DNA of 64,000 bases from Hericium rajendrae (lineage: Eukaryota; Basidiomycota; Agaricomycetes; Russulales; Hericiaceae): positions 2,604,001 to 2,668,000 of the forward strand of contig CM065883.1 in assembly GCA_033439255.1 (NCBI GenBank). Reading direction: 5' to 3'. Positions 43,754-54,827 of this stretch are shown here, piece by piece. Under the pieces are notes generated by a model, which saw nothing but the letters and a program-made list of their open reading frames with translations, did not search any database and was not told the DNA's origin. Numbering within the stretch: the first letter of the stretch is position 1; every line of letters begins with the position of its first letter. A program made the translations under genes and the position numbers.

Positions 43754-44647
43754 CACTGAATTTGTCCGTCCGATGGAGTGGATACCCTGAGGCTGACTGA
43801 GCACTTCAACAACCGGGATTCTGATTTGACGTTAAATACTTTAGAAATGGATCGTAGACTTGATTCACTCACAATGTTTGCCTCTGAAGGGGATACCGTA
43901 TGGAATTTGTTATCGGTACCGTTGTAAGTCAGAGAGACGAGTGCTTTGGCGTAACAAGCCCTTAGACGCCCATACCGGCCCGGCCACCACCCGCCCGCCG
44001 AGTTCCCAGCAAACGGTTACGTAAATCCCTCCACCCAGTCCTTGTCGTAGATTGCTGAAAGGCAACAACAGAAGCTGCATATACAGATGTTTCACACCGC
44101 ATTTCAGCTTGCAATCATTATAGCGCCAAACCTCCATAACAATTCAATATTCAACAGTTGAAAGCGCTGCCGACGCCGTACTAAAGTCGTCACCCGCTCA
44201 GACTCACAAAACACTTTCAATTGCTTATCGTCTTTGCCATCACAGCTGCCGGCGCCCACAATACGTCCTTGACAAGCGGAAGACAAAGCAACAAGATGTG
44301 TCATTGGTGCATCAAGCTGCGTAAATATTCGCTAACCGAACAAATAGATTAGTCTCCCAGAGGCAGAGTAGACAGGACTCAACGCTTCGTGCCTCAGGAT
44401 CGTCTGTCTGACTAAATAGATACACCATTAGATGGTTTCCCACATCAGGACACCGGACAGACTTTGCGCATTAGGCATGTGCTGGGGATCGGCCCAGAGA
44501 ATATCGATGCATGGCCAGATTTGCTCGGCCTTACTCGGCTACATTGATATTACATGAAATTCACTTAACCTAGTACACACCATACAATGTTGTTCGTTTG
44601 TCTAGCTTACAATTGTTTCGAGACAAACCGTCCTCTCGGAACCCAGC
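43754..44647. other. ~0.9 kb intergenic with one dispersed repeat
   Basis: Between the RQC1 start and the 3' end of the RRM gene. It holds the third copy of repeat family 3 at 44351-44406. Small open frames (43910-44137, 44104-44304) have no support. Confidence 0.45.
44351..44406 (+). repeat. Dispersed repeat family 3, third copy
   Basis: Shares AGTCTCCCAGAGGCAGAGTA and CGTGCCTCAGGATCGT with the copies at 38934-39078, same orientation, about 5.3 kb away. Confidence 0.75.
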
Positions 44648-45860
44648 TCAGACAACAGTCGGTGCCGCCTCCGTGGTCTTCTCTGCCGGCGCGGCAGGAG
44701 CAGCCGCAGCCGCCTGCGCTTCACCAGTGCCAGGCGCAGGCGCAGGCGACGCGCCGTGCCCCTCGGCGGCATGGTACTCCTTCGCAAGCCGGCGCGCCTC
44801 CTCGTGGATGTCCTGTATCTGCTTCGACGTCGACGTGTAGAAGTCGCGCACGCTCTGCCCAAAGACGGACGCCAGCGCACGGGTGTAATACTGCACGCAC
44901 GCAACGTCAGCGCGCGCACCGACAATGGGGGAGGACACGCACCTCGCTCGCGGTCTTGCTGAGCCCGCGGGCCTCGTCGGCCTGGCGCATCTGCTGCGTC
45001 GCGCTCTGGATCGTCGAGGTAACCTTGCCGGAGATGGTCTGCTCGGGGCCGAGCGCCTGCCTGCCGAGCGAGGCGTCGAGGTTGTGGAAGTAGTGCAGGA
45101 AGCGCTGCGAGATGCCTTTCTCGTCTGTGCACACGCGGTTAGTTATGCGCAAGATGGGCAAGAGAACAGACAGACTGTCGATCTGGATGGCGCGCTGGAG
45201 GATGTGGTCCGAGAGCACGTAGCCCTTCGCGAGATACTCTGCGGCAACTGGAAGGGCGGTGTCAGTTATGTGGGCCCGTTTGATGTGGAAGACAGGGGCA
45301 TACTGCCGGCGCGCGGCTTGTCGCTCTGCTCGATGTGCTGCGGAGCCTCCTTCGGGGCCTCCTCGACCTCGTCTTGGTGCACGACGTCAGAGGTGACGCT
45401 GAGCGCGGCGCCGTCGAGTGTACCGCCGTTCAGCTGCGAAATCGAGAGATCAGTCAGGGAATATGAGGGAGAGGCGGGCACACGCACCATGAGGGCCGTC
45501 TTGGCCGCAGAGGGCTTGCTGAAGTGGATGACTGCGGTCTTGGGCGTGGCCTTCTCGTCGAATTCGATCTTCTCGATTCTAAATTCGCTCCGTCCGTCTC
45601 TCGCATGAACATAGGGGCGCATATACGACGTACTTTCCGCAGAATCTGCACGTAACATGTGAATGGACCGAACTGGAGCAAGTGTGCGAGATACGTACGA
45701 GAAGTAATCGTGAAGATGCCGTTCGGTCGTCTTGTCTGAGATACCAGAGACCTGGAGGGACACACAAGAAAGTTATACCGTACATCCAACGTGCCGATCA
45801 TCGCAAATGACGCACCTTGACGGTGTGAGTCGTCGGTGCTTCTGCTTGAGGTTGGGACAT
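44648..45860 (-). CDS. RRM RNA-binding protein, Vip1-like
   Basis: Exons 45860-45816, 45751-45699, 45645-45634 (12 bases), 45578-45488, 45433-45304, 45247-45176, 45124-44943 and 44890-44648 give 275 aa. One N-terminal RRM: VKVSGISDKTTERHLHDYFS, FCGKIEKIEF and KTAVIHFSKPSAAKTALM hold the RNP-like strands. The rest is a helical domain (AEYLAKGYVLSDHILQRAI, ISQRFLHYFHNLDASLG, IQDIHEEARRLAKEYHAAEG) and an Ala/Pro-rich end. This is the layout of fission yeast Vip1 and plant BPL1-like proteins. Its RNA targets are unknown. The 12-base exon encodes the FCGK turn of the RRM, and skipping it would break the fold. Confidence 0.88.
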
Positions 45861-46148
45861 CGTGTGCTTTCTGGTGGTAAATGTAGGAAATAAAGATGGT
45901 GAGGGTCAAGAACAAGAGCTCGACGATGGCAACGATCCGATATGTACCGGAATGCTCGGGGAAGCCCCCGCCATCGAGGTGCACATCCGCCGGGCCTGGT
46001 GCGGTGGAGACACTCAATGACGCACTTCGACCCCATATTCCCACGGTCTGGCATGTGAAAATCCCCAATAGATGCATGCATAAGTTATCGTGCAGGACCG
46101 ACACATTAGATGTGTATCTATCGGCCATTAAGATACGATAAAATACCT

Positions 46149-47011
46149 CTACCCTTCCATGCCCAGGACGAAGGGTATCACACACTCCTTGACAAAGTAT
46201 TCGTGGAAGCGGCTGTCGGATGTGAGCTCGGGGTGGAACGTCGTGAGGAGATGGTGGCCCTGCCGGAGCGCGACGACGCTCTGGTCGGGACCGGACGCGG
46301 CGGAAGCAGGAGGGAGCAGGTCGGGCGGGAGGCGACAGATGACTTTTATAGGCGCGGTAGCAGGGTTGTCCAACAGGGAAAGCACAACCTGTAGCGCATT
46401 GTGAGAACAAAAACGCCGAGGAGACTAATAAACGCACGGGTGAGCGGATGAAGACTCCTTTGAACGGGACGTCGGGCTTGCGGAGGCACTCGACTTGGAG
46501 CGATGCCTCGAAGGATTCGACCTGCGAGCCCCAGCCGTTGCGCGCGACGGTGACGTCTACGCCGCCGAGCAGCTCTTGGCCGCCCTTCTTCGTGTTTGTG
46601 ACGGACTGTGCCAGCAGGATTGCTCCAGCGCAGGTGCCCCACACAGGCTTCGTGCGCACGAACTCCTTCAGTGGCTCCATAAGGTTCGAGAGCTTCGCCA
46701 GGAGTGCGATCGTCGTGGATTCTGCTGGGTCATGAGGGCCTTCCGAGCGGTCGGTTGGGTAAAAACGAACCTCCGCCCGGGATAATGAGGGCGTCGCACT
46801 TGGCGAGCTCCTCTGCCGTGCGGACCTGAAGCACGGAGACCTTCGTTTTGCAAGAGAACTTTTGCAGCATCGCCTGGTGCTCGACGAACGCCCCCTGGAG
46901 CGCTACGCACATCCGCCTTCGTCAGCCTCTCCGACCCATAAGCTTTGCTACAGTTGACTCACCCAGGATACCAACCGTTACAGTGGCGACATGAGCGGCC
47001 TTGTCCTGCAT
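46149..47011 (-). CDS. PDX2: Pyridoxal 5'-phosphate synthase glutaminase subunit (PDX2/SNO)
   Basis: Exons 47011-46963, 46902-46771, 46721-46438 and 46388-46149 give 234 aa, the usual length. All class-I glutaminase marks are present: [32 protein letters not shown] (oxyanion loop), [12 protein letters not shown] with the nucleophilic Cys, [11 protein letters not shown] and [10 protein letters not shown] with the catalytic His and Glu. The enzyme releases ammonia from glutamine and channels it to PDX1, which makes pyridoxal phosphate from ribose 5-phosphate and glyceraldehyde 3-phosphate; PDX1 is not in this window. The start [11 protein letters not shown] is chosen because the family starts close to its first strand; an upstream in-frame ATG (47152) would add 47 residues. 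It shares a promoter with the alkyltransferase gene. Confidence 0.95.
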
Positions 47012-47370
47012 CAAGGGAGGATTGTGAATGCCAGACAACGCGACACTCGGGCTACGGGGTGCTCTGACTAAAGGACAGCGAAGCGAAACCACAGCCTGTG
47101 CGGGCACGGACGTCCGGGCGGGAGCAGCTCCGCAAATTGTTATCTTATCCATTATCTAAATTGGGCGCCACACGTGTCGCGATCAATGTCGCGATCACGG
47201 GACGGAATAAATATAGCACGTGTGCATATGACATAGACGCGCGCCACACGCGAGTCACTCAACTGCCGCCCGGGCCCGCAGTCAGCTCGGTCGCGTACTT
47301 CGGTGGCGAATCTCATTAAGTACAGCAAACTGCAGAACACACCGTACTCACGTCTACTCGCACCACCACA
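47012..47370. promoter_or_regulatory. Divergent promoter of PDX2 and the alkyltransferase gene, with a tandem motif
   Basis: A spacer of about 360 bp. It contains TGTCGCGATCA twice with a 12-bp period (47175-47185 and 47187-47197), next to CACGTG-like CACACGTG and a TAAATATAG box near 47208. The doubled motif on one face of the helix looks like a binding site for a dimeric or cooperative factor; that is inference. Confidence 0.45.
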
Positions 47371-48030
47371 ATGCCAGCCTTGAGAAACTCCCAGCTTGTG
47401 AACGACCTTTCAGCCTTCGAGTTCCAAGGCCTCGTTCAAAAGAAATCGCGTCACGAACCCGTCATCAAGCCACCTGCACCTGCAGTCGATCTCGCAGACT
47501 GTAATTCCCCTTCATGTCCACCCATCTATAGCTAAGACCCGCCCACAGGCGACACGGCCTTCCCCACCACGCCCGCCGCGCGCGCCTCCTTCCGCACGGC
47601 TTCGGGAAAGCGCGTCCCGCCGCACCACTGGGCCGTGTACGACCTCGTGCGCCGCGTCCCCGCGGGCAGGGTGACGACGTACAAGGACGTATGCGGCGCG
47701 CTGCGCACGGGCTCGCCGCGCTCCGTCGGGTCCGCGCTGCGCAACAACCCGTTCGCGCCGCGCGTGCCGTGCCACCGCGTCGTCGCGTCGGACCTGTTCG
47801 TCGGCGGGTTCAAGGGCGAGTGGGTCGGTGCGGGGAAGGGCGAGAGTAAGACGGAGCGCCCGGGCGTGAACTGGCATGAGAAGTATAAGGGGAAGGGGCT
47901 GGGGACGATCCAGCGGGAGAAGGTGAAGATGCTAGGGATGGAGGGCATCGTGTTCGATGAGAGGGGCAAACTTGTCGGGGGAGAGAAGTTCGTGTGGAGG
48001 GTCGAGGATTTTGCGTCTTCGGTGGCATGA
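47371..48030 (+). CDS. MGT1: O6-alkylguanine-DNA alkyltransferase
   Basis: Exons 47371-47500 and 47549-48030 give 203 aa. The DNA-binding helices and active site are clear: WAVYDLVRRVPAGRVTTYKD, SVGSALRNNPFAPRV and PCHRVVASD with the acceptor Cys. It moves an alkyl group from O6-guanine onto that Cys in a suicide reaction. The loop after the active site is long and Lys/Gly-rich (GKGESKTERPGVNWHEKYKG), as in other fungal members. The ~50-residue N-terminal stretch is short and not a full domain. Divergent from PDX2. Confidence 0.95.
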
Positions 48031-48288
48031 GTATTTGTCTGTCTCTGTTCTGGCTTCTCAACAATATCTTGCTATGATGTCCGAATTTACAGTCTACTTA
48101 GGTTCCTGTGTTTTTACTGTACAATATTTGGAGTTCATCGTTTTGTCGCTGCGCCCAGCCTGTCGACTCGATAACTCACATGTGTTTGGCATACCATGCG
48201 ATGTCGTGGTATCTATACACGGTGTGTATATACGGTAGTATGGTGTCTATGTACTGCTAGATGTTTCATAGTCTGTTTGCAAATGTCC

Positions 48289-49662
48289 CTACCACTCCGC
48301 AAATCCAGTCAGCTTCCCAGACCAGGCCCACCAGATCATCTCGTTCTCGTCCTCGTCCGCGCTCTCCTGCGCAGCGGCCGATTCTTCCTGCGGCTGAGGA
48401 GCCGCACAGCTGACCAGCACGCCCTCCGTCCGCACGCCCCTGCGCGGACGGCGTTTGCCTGCATTCGACTGCAGCCCCGCGTCCTGCAGAAAGTCCGAAA
48501 GCACCGTGTCCAGCGACGACGTGAGGTTCTGTCGCGGTACCCAGGCCGGGTGCGCGAAGCGGCGGGGCGCGCGGAGCAGGACGTGCGTCTGCGTCGGGGC
48601 TGCATTTCGTCAGTCAAAGTGTCACATATCGGGCATGGAAAGAACATACCTAGTTCGACTGCCATGCCTGGGCCGTCCGCGCAGGCGTTCGCGAGCGTAC
48701 GTGAGAGCATCCGCTCGGCGAGACGGAATTCCTGCTGTTGCTCAGCGTGCGTGCGTTGGGGGGCGACAAGATGCGGCTGCGATGGGCTGGATGACGTGCC
48801 GCGGAGCGCGTTCTGCGGGGAGCTGGAAGAGGAGGGGGTGGGTGCAGGGGAAGGCCCGCGCAGAGATGGGGGGCGGGAAAAGGTCACGGAAAATGGCGGG
48901 GAGGGCGGGGGCTGATCGTCGCCGGAGCCGGAGATGGCGTCGCTGTCAGAGTCGGGCTCGGACTCCTCTTCCTCTTCCTCGCTTTCTGAGGACGTTTCGT
49001 CGTCTTCCGGTTCGTCGTCGTCCCTTGTCCCCCACTCCTTCACCTCCAGCCCCTCAAGCGCCATCAGCACCCGTGCCTTCGCAGTGCCCACGGTCGGGCC
49101 CAGCACTACGCCCAGATAGGCCGTCGCGGTCAGCACCTCGGCGTCTGCATCCATCTTGCCCCTACTCCGCGCGAGCGCGGTAGCCAGAGCGGAGAAGGTC
49201 GTGTTCAAATGCGAGGAGAGCTCGTCGAACGCGTTCATGAACTCGGCGCGTTTCTTGGCCGCGCGTGCGTTGGAAGACTTGCCGCCAGCCATGCGGGCGA
49301 GCTGCATGACAGGGCTACGCGGCGTTAGCGTCATGGCACTGAAATGTTAAAGACACTCACAATGGAACCTGGCTTTTAAGAAAGAGGACGTGGCCGATGA
49401 GGCTGATGGATAGGTGTGCGGCCATCTCGTCCGAGATTGCAGGCGAGTCGAGCTTGACGGCGGGGATCGTCAATACCCTCTCAGTCTCCCCCGGCTTTCC
49501 GCTCTTCTGCTTTCCATTCTCCTTTCTAGACTCCCGCTCCGGAGACGTTGGCACGCTTGACACGGGACTCATGGAGTTTCGGCTGGCGAACGAAGACGCG
49601 GTCGACGATGAGGAAGTCAAGGATGATGACGGGGGTTCAAACGCCGGTGCAAGTGCAGGCAT
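48289..49662 (-). CDS. Unknown 425-aa protein with acidic linker
   Basis: Exons 49662-49361, 49314-48650 and 48599-48289. After a Ser/Pro-rich start comes a helical domain (DEMAAHLSISLIGHVLFLKS, FPVMQLARMAGG, FMNAFDELSSHLNTTFSALA, ATAYLGVVLGPTVGTAKARV). A long acidic, Ser-rich linker follows. A C-terminal part with LLRAPRRFAHPAWVPRQNLT and FLQDAGLQS ends in the Trp-rich ENEMIWWAWSGKLTGFAEW. The two conserved-looking blocks around a disordered acidic linker suggest one split domain. I recognise no family. An ACGCGT motif lies 113 bp before its start. Confidence 0.75.
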
Positions 49663-49774
49663 GGTGTTTTTATAGGATCGCAAGCAACACGAGGTAGATG
49701 GAGGACAAAAGCAAGAAGCACGAGCCGTGGTGGTTGAGTTTCGCGTCCACAAGCGCGCGTCCACACCATACGCG

Positions 49775-49780
49775 ACGCGT
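49775..49780. promoter_or_regulatory. MCB-like ACGCGT motif
   Basis: ACGCGT within CGCGACGCGT, 113 bp upstream of the ATG at 49662. ACGCGT is the known site of the fungal G1/S factor MBF. A single motif is weak evidence. The same CGACGCGT context occurs upstream of the SAMHD1-like gene. Confidence 0.3.
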
Positions 49781-49999
49781 GGATGTCACGTGGTATTCAG
49801 GGCAAGCCTCTCGTTGGCTTGCTTTTATTTAGGCGAGTTCATTGTTCGAGTCCTTCGTCTGGATCCTTTTCACTGCATCTTTCGTAACGGTCATAATTAT
49901 TCCATTGCCGTCATGAGTCCTCTATAAATGTCTGGTATGAACTATTGTCGAGTCTGCTAGATACAGGCTTCGTAATTGTCATCCCAAGATGAGGTAAAG

Positions 50000-50080
50000 C
50001 TGCACGCGAGATTGTGTCCTTATGTCTCGCAGTGCTCTGCAACAGCCAGACAATCAGACAGCCGCATTCCACCCCATATA
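50000..50080 (+). repeat. Dispersed repeat family 2, copy B
   Basis: Matches 33566-33637 in the same orientation (CTGCACGCGAGATTG through CCCCATATA), with an eight-base difference near its start. It lies in the 672-bp gap between the acidic-protein start and the 3' end of the dNTPase gene, where nothing else was recognised. Confidence 0.8.
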
Positions 50081-50334
50081 AGTATACTGAGTATCATAGT
50101 GATTGTGGTCTAGTATTGTGGTAGTGATGTGAAAGGCGTTCCCAGAAAGAAATGTAGATATGCTACACGAAATGATTATGACAACCGGACTGGATCCAGA
50201 GTCCGCGAGAGGTAATCCATACGTATCCCGAGAATGCATACCGAAAGCGAAACATAGAGCACCATAGCATTGCGAGATTTGATAGGTATCCACGTGCAAG
50301 CGACCGTCCTTCGACCGCGTAACCGAGCGCCCAC

Positions 50335-52661
50335 TCACCGCTTCTTCCGCGCGCTCCTCTCGAGCGACGGCTCCTCGCGCCGCCTCTTCGCGCCCGCCGC
50401 CGCATCCGCCTCCGCCCGCGTCGGCGACGGCGGCGCCGCAGCCTGCCGCCCAAAGCCCATGCTGACCTTCGTAAACGGGTTTTCACTCGCCGCGCCCGGC
50501 GACGTCTCCAGGAAATGCCCCGACAGACTGCGGCTACTCGCGACGCGCGAGAGCGTGCGCTTGCGCTGGGGCGGTGTGGCGGGCGCGCCTTCTGTTGTGG
50601 GCTGCGAGAGATCGGGCTCGAGAGAGGGCTCGAGAGAAGGGCCGGCGGCGGCGGGTTCCCAATCGGGGAGGTATTTCTTGCAGAGGCGTTTCTTGAGCAG
50701 GCGGTAGGCCGCTTGGATGATGCCGTAGAAGCTATAACGTACTTTATTCCAGTAGAGGACGGAGACAGGATGACATGGACGTACCGGTATTCTTTGGTGT
50801 AGACCCGTAAAAGCACCTCACCCATTACGACAGGAACCACGCAGGAGACATGCTCGCGTCCTGCGGTGCGGCACACTGCGAAAACTTGTCAGACCGACAT
50901 ACACGGCAATCGCTGCACAAAGGCTTACCGTTTGGATGGCGCTTCGAGTAGAACTTCGTAAAGTCCAGCGGATTCAGCGTTGACATGCCATGGTGCAGCT
51001 TCGAGAATGCGACTGCCACATCACTCGGCTTGAGCTGGCTGAGCGCCTCCGGATCGATCTCCTCTTCTCCGCCGTCCACAATGGGCACTTCGTCTTCTGC
51101 ACCGTCACTAACTTGGGCCACCTCCTGGGACGCCTTGGCCAAGCCGGACGAGCCGAGGTTCTGCGCCTCGGCGACGATGGCTTCAGCAGTGATCTCTTTT
51201 TCCAGCCATTCGAAGTGGTCCCAATCGAAGACGTGGTAGTCGACGCAGCGGTAGAGGTCGCGCTCTTTGATGCGAGCAAATATCCGACGGGAATCCTCCA
51301 AGGCCTGTCGTCATAGCATAAGTCGCGCAGACCAAAGGAACCTGCGGAGAGTGGCTTACCGGGTCGGTGCTCTGCTCGATGATGTTCATGATGCAGTCCG
51401 TGAGGTGGATATATTTCTTCGGGTCATCTATCTGCTCCGCGATCTTGAGCGTCGGTTCCGCGGCGAGCATAGCGTCGATGATCATATGCTCAACAGCTTT
51501 GGCTAGACTCGCAAAATTTAATGTCGGTGAATGCATCAGATGTCACAACTCACCAGTCTTGTGGTTGTAGATCCGCTTGTGCAGGCTGAACCGAGTATGA
51601 CAGAGCTCGTAGATCTGGTTGGCATCCTTTATGTCGTAGCAAATCTGATCGTCGATGACTCTTGCGGAATCAATGATCCTGGGACAGCATTGAGAATGTG
51701 TACGAAGGACCGCCCGAATGACTCACCTGCTGAGCGAAAGACCACCGACGGAATCGCCGATAGCCCACGAATCTCGAGCTATATAGTCAAGCCTAGCATA
51801 TATGCGCATATTTAAAATGGTTTCTGCGATGGGAAAGAAATGAGGCAGACTTGTCGACGTCAAGACCATTCCTCTTATTTGCTACGATGTCGAATAAGAA
51901 AGACTTCTCGTCCCTAGAATAGACTATATCAGAATGGGTATGCACTAAATCGATAGGACCATACCTGACTCTCGTGGAATCACCAGCAATAAGGGCTTTG
52001 ATGAACTTGGCATCACGCTCGGAAAGCTTGATTTTATCCTTGTACCGAGCGAGCATGTCATCGAACATCATCTCGGACGCATCTTCATGCTGCCACTTCT
52101 TCCCCTTTCTATTGACTCCTGTCATTGGTAAGTTCGAGTGTACAGAAGGCACACTTACAAAGCCCGAGGGATGAACTGGGAATCCCAAACGTGGCTCCAC
52201 GGCCCATGGCCAAGGTCGTGGCACAGCCCCGCCAACTCGACACATTCGATCTCCCGGTCTGTGATGCCTAGTTCTGGCTGTCCGTTAGCAAGATGCTCTG
52301 TCATGCGCCGAGCTAGAAACGCGACACCTGAAGATGTTTTAGTAGTTAGTCAGAGCGCATATAGGCTGCTGCACTGTACCAAGGCAGTGCTCAAAGCGAT
52401 TGTGCGACGCGGTTGGCCACACATAGTAGGATGTGCCGAGCTGTTTGATCTCTCGGAGACGTTGGAAGTGGGGTCTGCAAGTCCGTCTTCAGCCTCAATG
52501 TTTGGATTGCAACAAAACTGCGTACGTATCAATAATACCCCATGCCTTTTCGTGCAGTTGGACTGTATGCGTCAGTAATAATCACCATGGTGATGGTGAT
52601 CAAGTGGGGTAAGTCATTACTCACTGTAGTCGTGGATTGGATCCCTTAGCTTGCGCGCCAT
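50335..52661 (-). CDS. SAMHD1-like HD-domain deoxynucleotide triphosphohydrolase
   Basis: Exons 52661-52625, 52562-52526, 52474-52380, 52327-52159, 52108-51965, 51913-51851, 51792-51727, 51678-51554, 51502-51360, 51304-50929, 50875-50785 and 50731-50335 give 580 aa. The HD-domain signature is complete: [27 protein letters not shown] (first metal His), [16 protein letters not shown] (His-Asp) and [19 protein letters not shown] (last Asp). [20 protein letters not shown] follows. Such enzymes cut dNTPs to deoxynucleoside and triphosphate and limit the dNTP pool. There is no SAM domain: the protein begins [13 protein letters not shown] at the HD fold. The C-terminal ~130 residues are disordered and end in RKKR, a likely nuclear signal. 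Confidence 0.94.
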
Positions 52662-52903
52662 GACTGGCAGCGACTGTCGTGGGCTGAGGGAAGCCTCGCC
52701 ATGACGCTGCTGCGTGTTAACCATCCGGGATTCCTGACCGCGTGCTGCCGTCTACTTCGGTTGCGTGCGAGTTATTGATCGTGGCTATCACTGCCCAGAA
52801 TCAGCACACATTGCTGAGATATGAAGGGTTGCAACAGGACCAAATACGAACCTGTGGTAGAGGCGAGAGGCAAAGAGGCTGACAGTGAGCGCTCCGCGAC
52901 GCG

Positions 52904-52909
52904 ACGCGT
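52904..52909. promoter_or_regulatory. MCB-like ACGCGT motif upstream of the dNTPase gene
   Basis: ACGCGT within GCGACGCGACGCGT, about 245 bp before the ATG at 52661. G1/S control of a dNTP-pool enzyme would be sensible, but this is one motif only. The remainder of 52662-53335 holds no gene. Confidence 0.35.
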
Positions 52910-53335
52910 TTATTGAAATTCAATATTATCCGCTCGGATATTGCCGAGCCGTTATCTGTCAGTGCTTTGACGTCGTTGCTAGATCGCACGGTCACAGAAT
53001 GCCAATACTGATGGACTCCTTCGAACTTGATACGACTAAGTAACCCGTCTTTCGCCTCGCCTTCTGCGTTCACCCAAGCCACTAGCTTTTTTTAACGAGA
53101 AGGTACGATGCTTAATCCTTAAGTATTGAATGGTTGACCAAGCACGACACTTGTTCTAACCTCCGCAGGCTCCCGACATCCCTGCACATTGTGGGCTCAG
53201 GGGGTTGCTTATAGAGTGAAGTAGACTGGCCAGGTGTCCCAATGCACCATCATCACCAGGTAAACCCATATGCTTCGAATTTGCACAGTAATTGTTAAAT
53301 TTGACCATGCTTAGATCTCTAGCTCTGCAAATTCC

Positions 53336-54751
53336 ATGAGGCCGAACAGCCATGCTCGCTCAGACGCATGGCAACGCCATGATACAGGAAAGCGTCATGG
53401 GATTCAGAAACTCCCAGTGGAACTCCTCGTCGACATCTTCGACATAGTCTTAATATCAGTCTCTGGGACCCGTCTACAAGGATCTCATCGAATGGCCAGA
53501 CTTCAGGCCTTTAGGATGCTTTCGCAAACATGTCGATTCTGGATGCAAGCCATGATCTTGTTCCGCTACTACCAAACCGATCTACTCGACGATGTTTTCC
53601 TTGTCCTATTTCCCTTGCGGATCAACCCTGATATATGCTACCCAGTCATCCTTCACTCGCCTCCGGAGAGCTCATCGAACGCTTGCACGACGCGGTTATC
53701 GGATGTCAATGACTCTCAACTGACTATCTTTGTGCCGGTCTGCACTACGAAGCTCCCGCATACAACGTTGACCGCATCCCATTTCTTCGCATCCGGTCTG
53801 ACGCATTTCATTCTCTCCCTCCCAACGGGACCAGCAAACTCCGGCGCTTTTCTGCTGGATGTTTTCGCAGCCAATCCATCCCTTGAGGTCATCCACTTAA
53901 TCACGCCTCATTGCAATCTCATGCGGGGAACACGGTCCGATAGGATAGCCTTGAAGCACCTCCGCTTCCTATGGCTCGATTGTGTCGAAGACACAATATT
54001 GCATCTTACCGCAAGCCTGGATATCCCTGATAGCACTGATGTGCGTTTGGCGGCCACAGGTTATCGAAGTGACTCTTCCAAAGGCATCTTCACTTTGGTG
54101 CCGACAGGCCATGACGATCTTCACTTCCTTGGTGCTCCAACCTCTCTACAAATATCACAGAGCTTCGAAACTGCATCGCTCGTTGCAGGCTTCGAAAGCA
54201 GAGCTTTCTCGACGTCTCTGAATGTCGGACATGATACCACTGGTTGGTTCAACGTGTCTATCTATCTTTTAACAAGCAGCACATATTTCGCACTCTCTCA
54301 ACTTAAGGAGCTGCGGTTTGGACCCCATCTGGCTGTCGCATGGAATCCGCATAGCTCCTGGGTTGCAGCCTTATCGCGCTGGCGGGAATTGTTCCAGAAG
54401 CTTGACTCCCTCAAGATTTTGGCCATTCCTGACAACGAGTTATTCCAGCTCATCCTCGACGTGGTGGGTCCCCTAGGGCTCAATGGCGCGGAGTCGGCAT
54501 TGTGCCCGCTTCTTTCGGATATTTTCATTTATCAGAGCACCAATGCGCCCCAGCCAGATCCCGAAACACATGTCTTCGGCTTCGTGCAGCGGTGTGTAGA
54601 CGCCGGAGGTCTCGTTCCGGAGATTCATTGGCTTGCTCCAGAATCAGAGGACCAGTCAAGAGATGCCGTCATTCAGGAGCATATTGCGCAGATCCCATAT
54701 GTGGAGGAGGATGAAGCCGATGAGTGGATTTGTATGGGAGAGGCACTTTGA
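53336..54751 (+). CDS. F-box protein (F-box/LRR-like), second copy
   Basis: A single 471-codon open frame with an ATG at 53336. F-box: KLPVELLVDIFDIVLI ... FRMLSQTCRFWMQAMILF. About 400 residues of hydrophobic, loosely repeating segments follow (LSQLKELRFGPHLAVAWNP is the counterpart of NLSELYLGPDMDITWK in the gene at 39044). The gene shares order, size and lack of introns with that gene, so they are probably diverged paralogues. Expected role: substrate receptor of an SCF ubiquitin ligase; target unknown. Confidence 0.82.
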   Translation: MRPNSHARSDAWQRHDTGKRHGIQKLPVELLVDIFDIVLISVSGTRLQGSHRMARLQAFRMLSQTCRFWMQAMILFRYYQTDLLDDVFLVLFPLRINPDICYPVILHSPPESSSNACTTRLSDVNDSQLTIFVPVCTTKLPHTTLTASHFFASGLTHFILSLPTGPANSGAFLLDVFAANPSLEVIHLITPHCNLMRGTRSDRIALKHLRFLWLDCVEDTILHLTASLDIPDSTDVRLAATGYRSDSSKGIFTLVPTGHDDLHFLGAPTSLQISQSFETASLVAGFESRAFSTSLNVGHDTTGWFNVSIYLLTSSTYFALSQLKELRFGPHLAVAWNPHSSWVAALSRWRELFQKLDSLKILAIPDNELFQLILDVVGPLGLNGAESALCPLLSDIFIYQSTNAPQPDPETHVFGFVQRCVDAGGLVPEIHWLAPESEDQSRDAVIQEHIAQIPYVEEDEADEWICMGEAL

Positions 54752-54827
54752 CAGAACACGGCAGATGCACTGCGATGGAGTTCCTTCTCAGCTGCACCGT
54801 AGATCATCAGTCACTTCTAGCGCTTTA

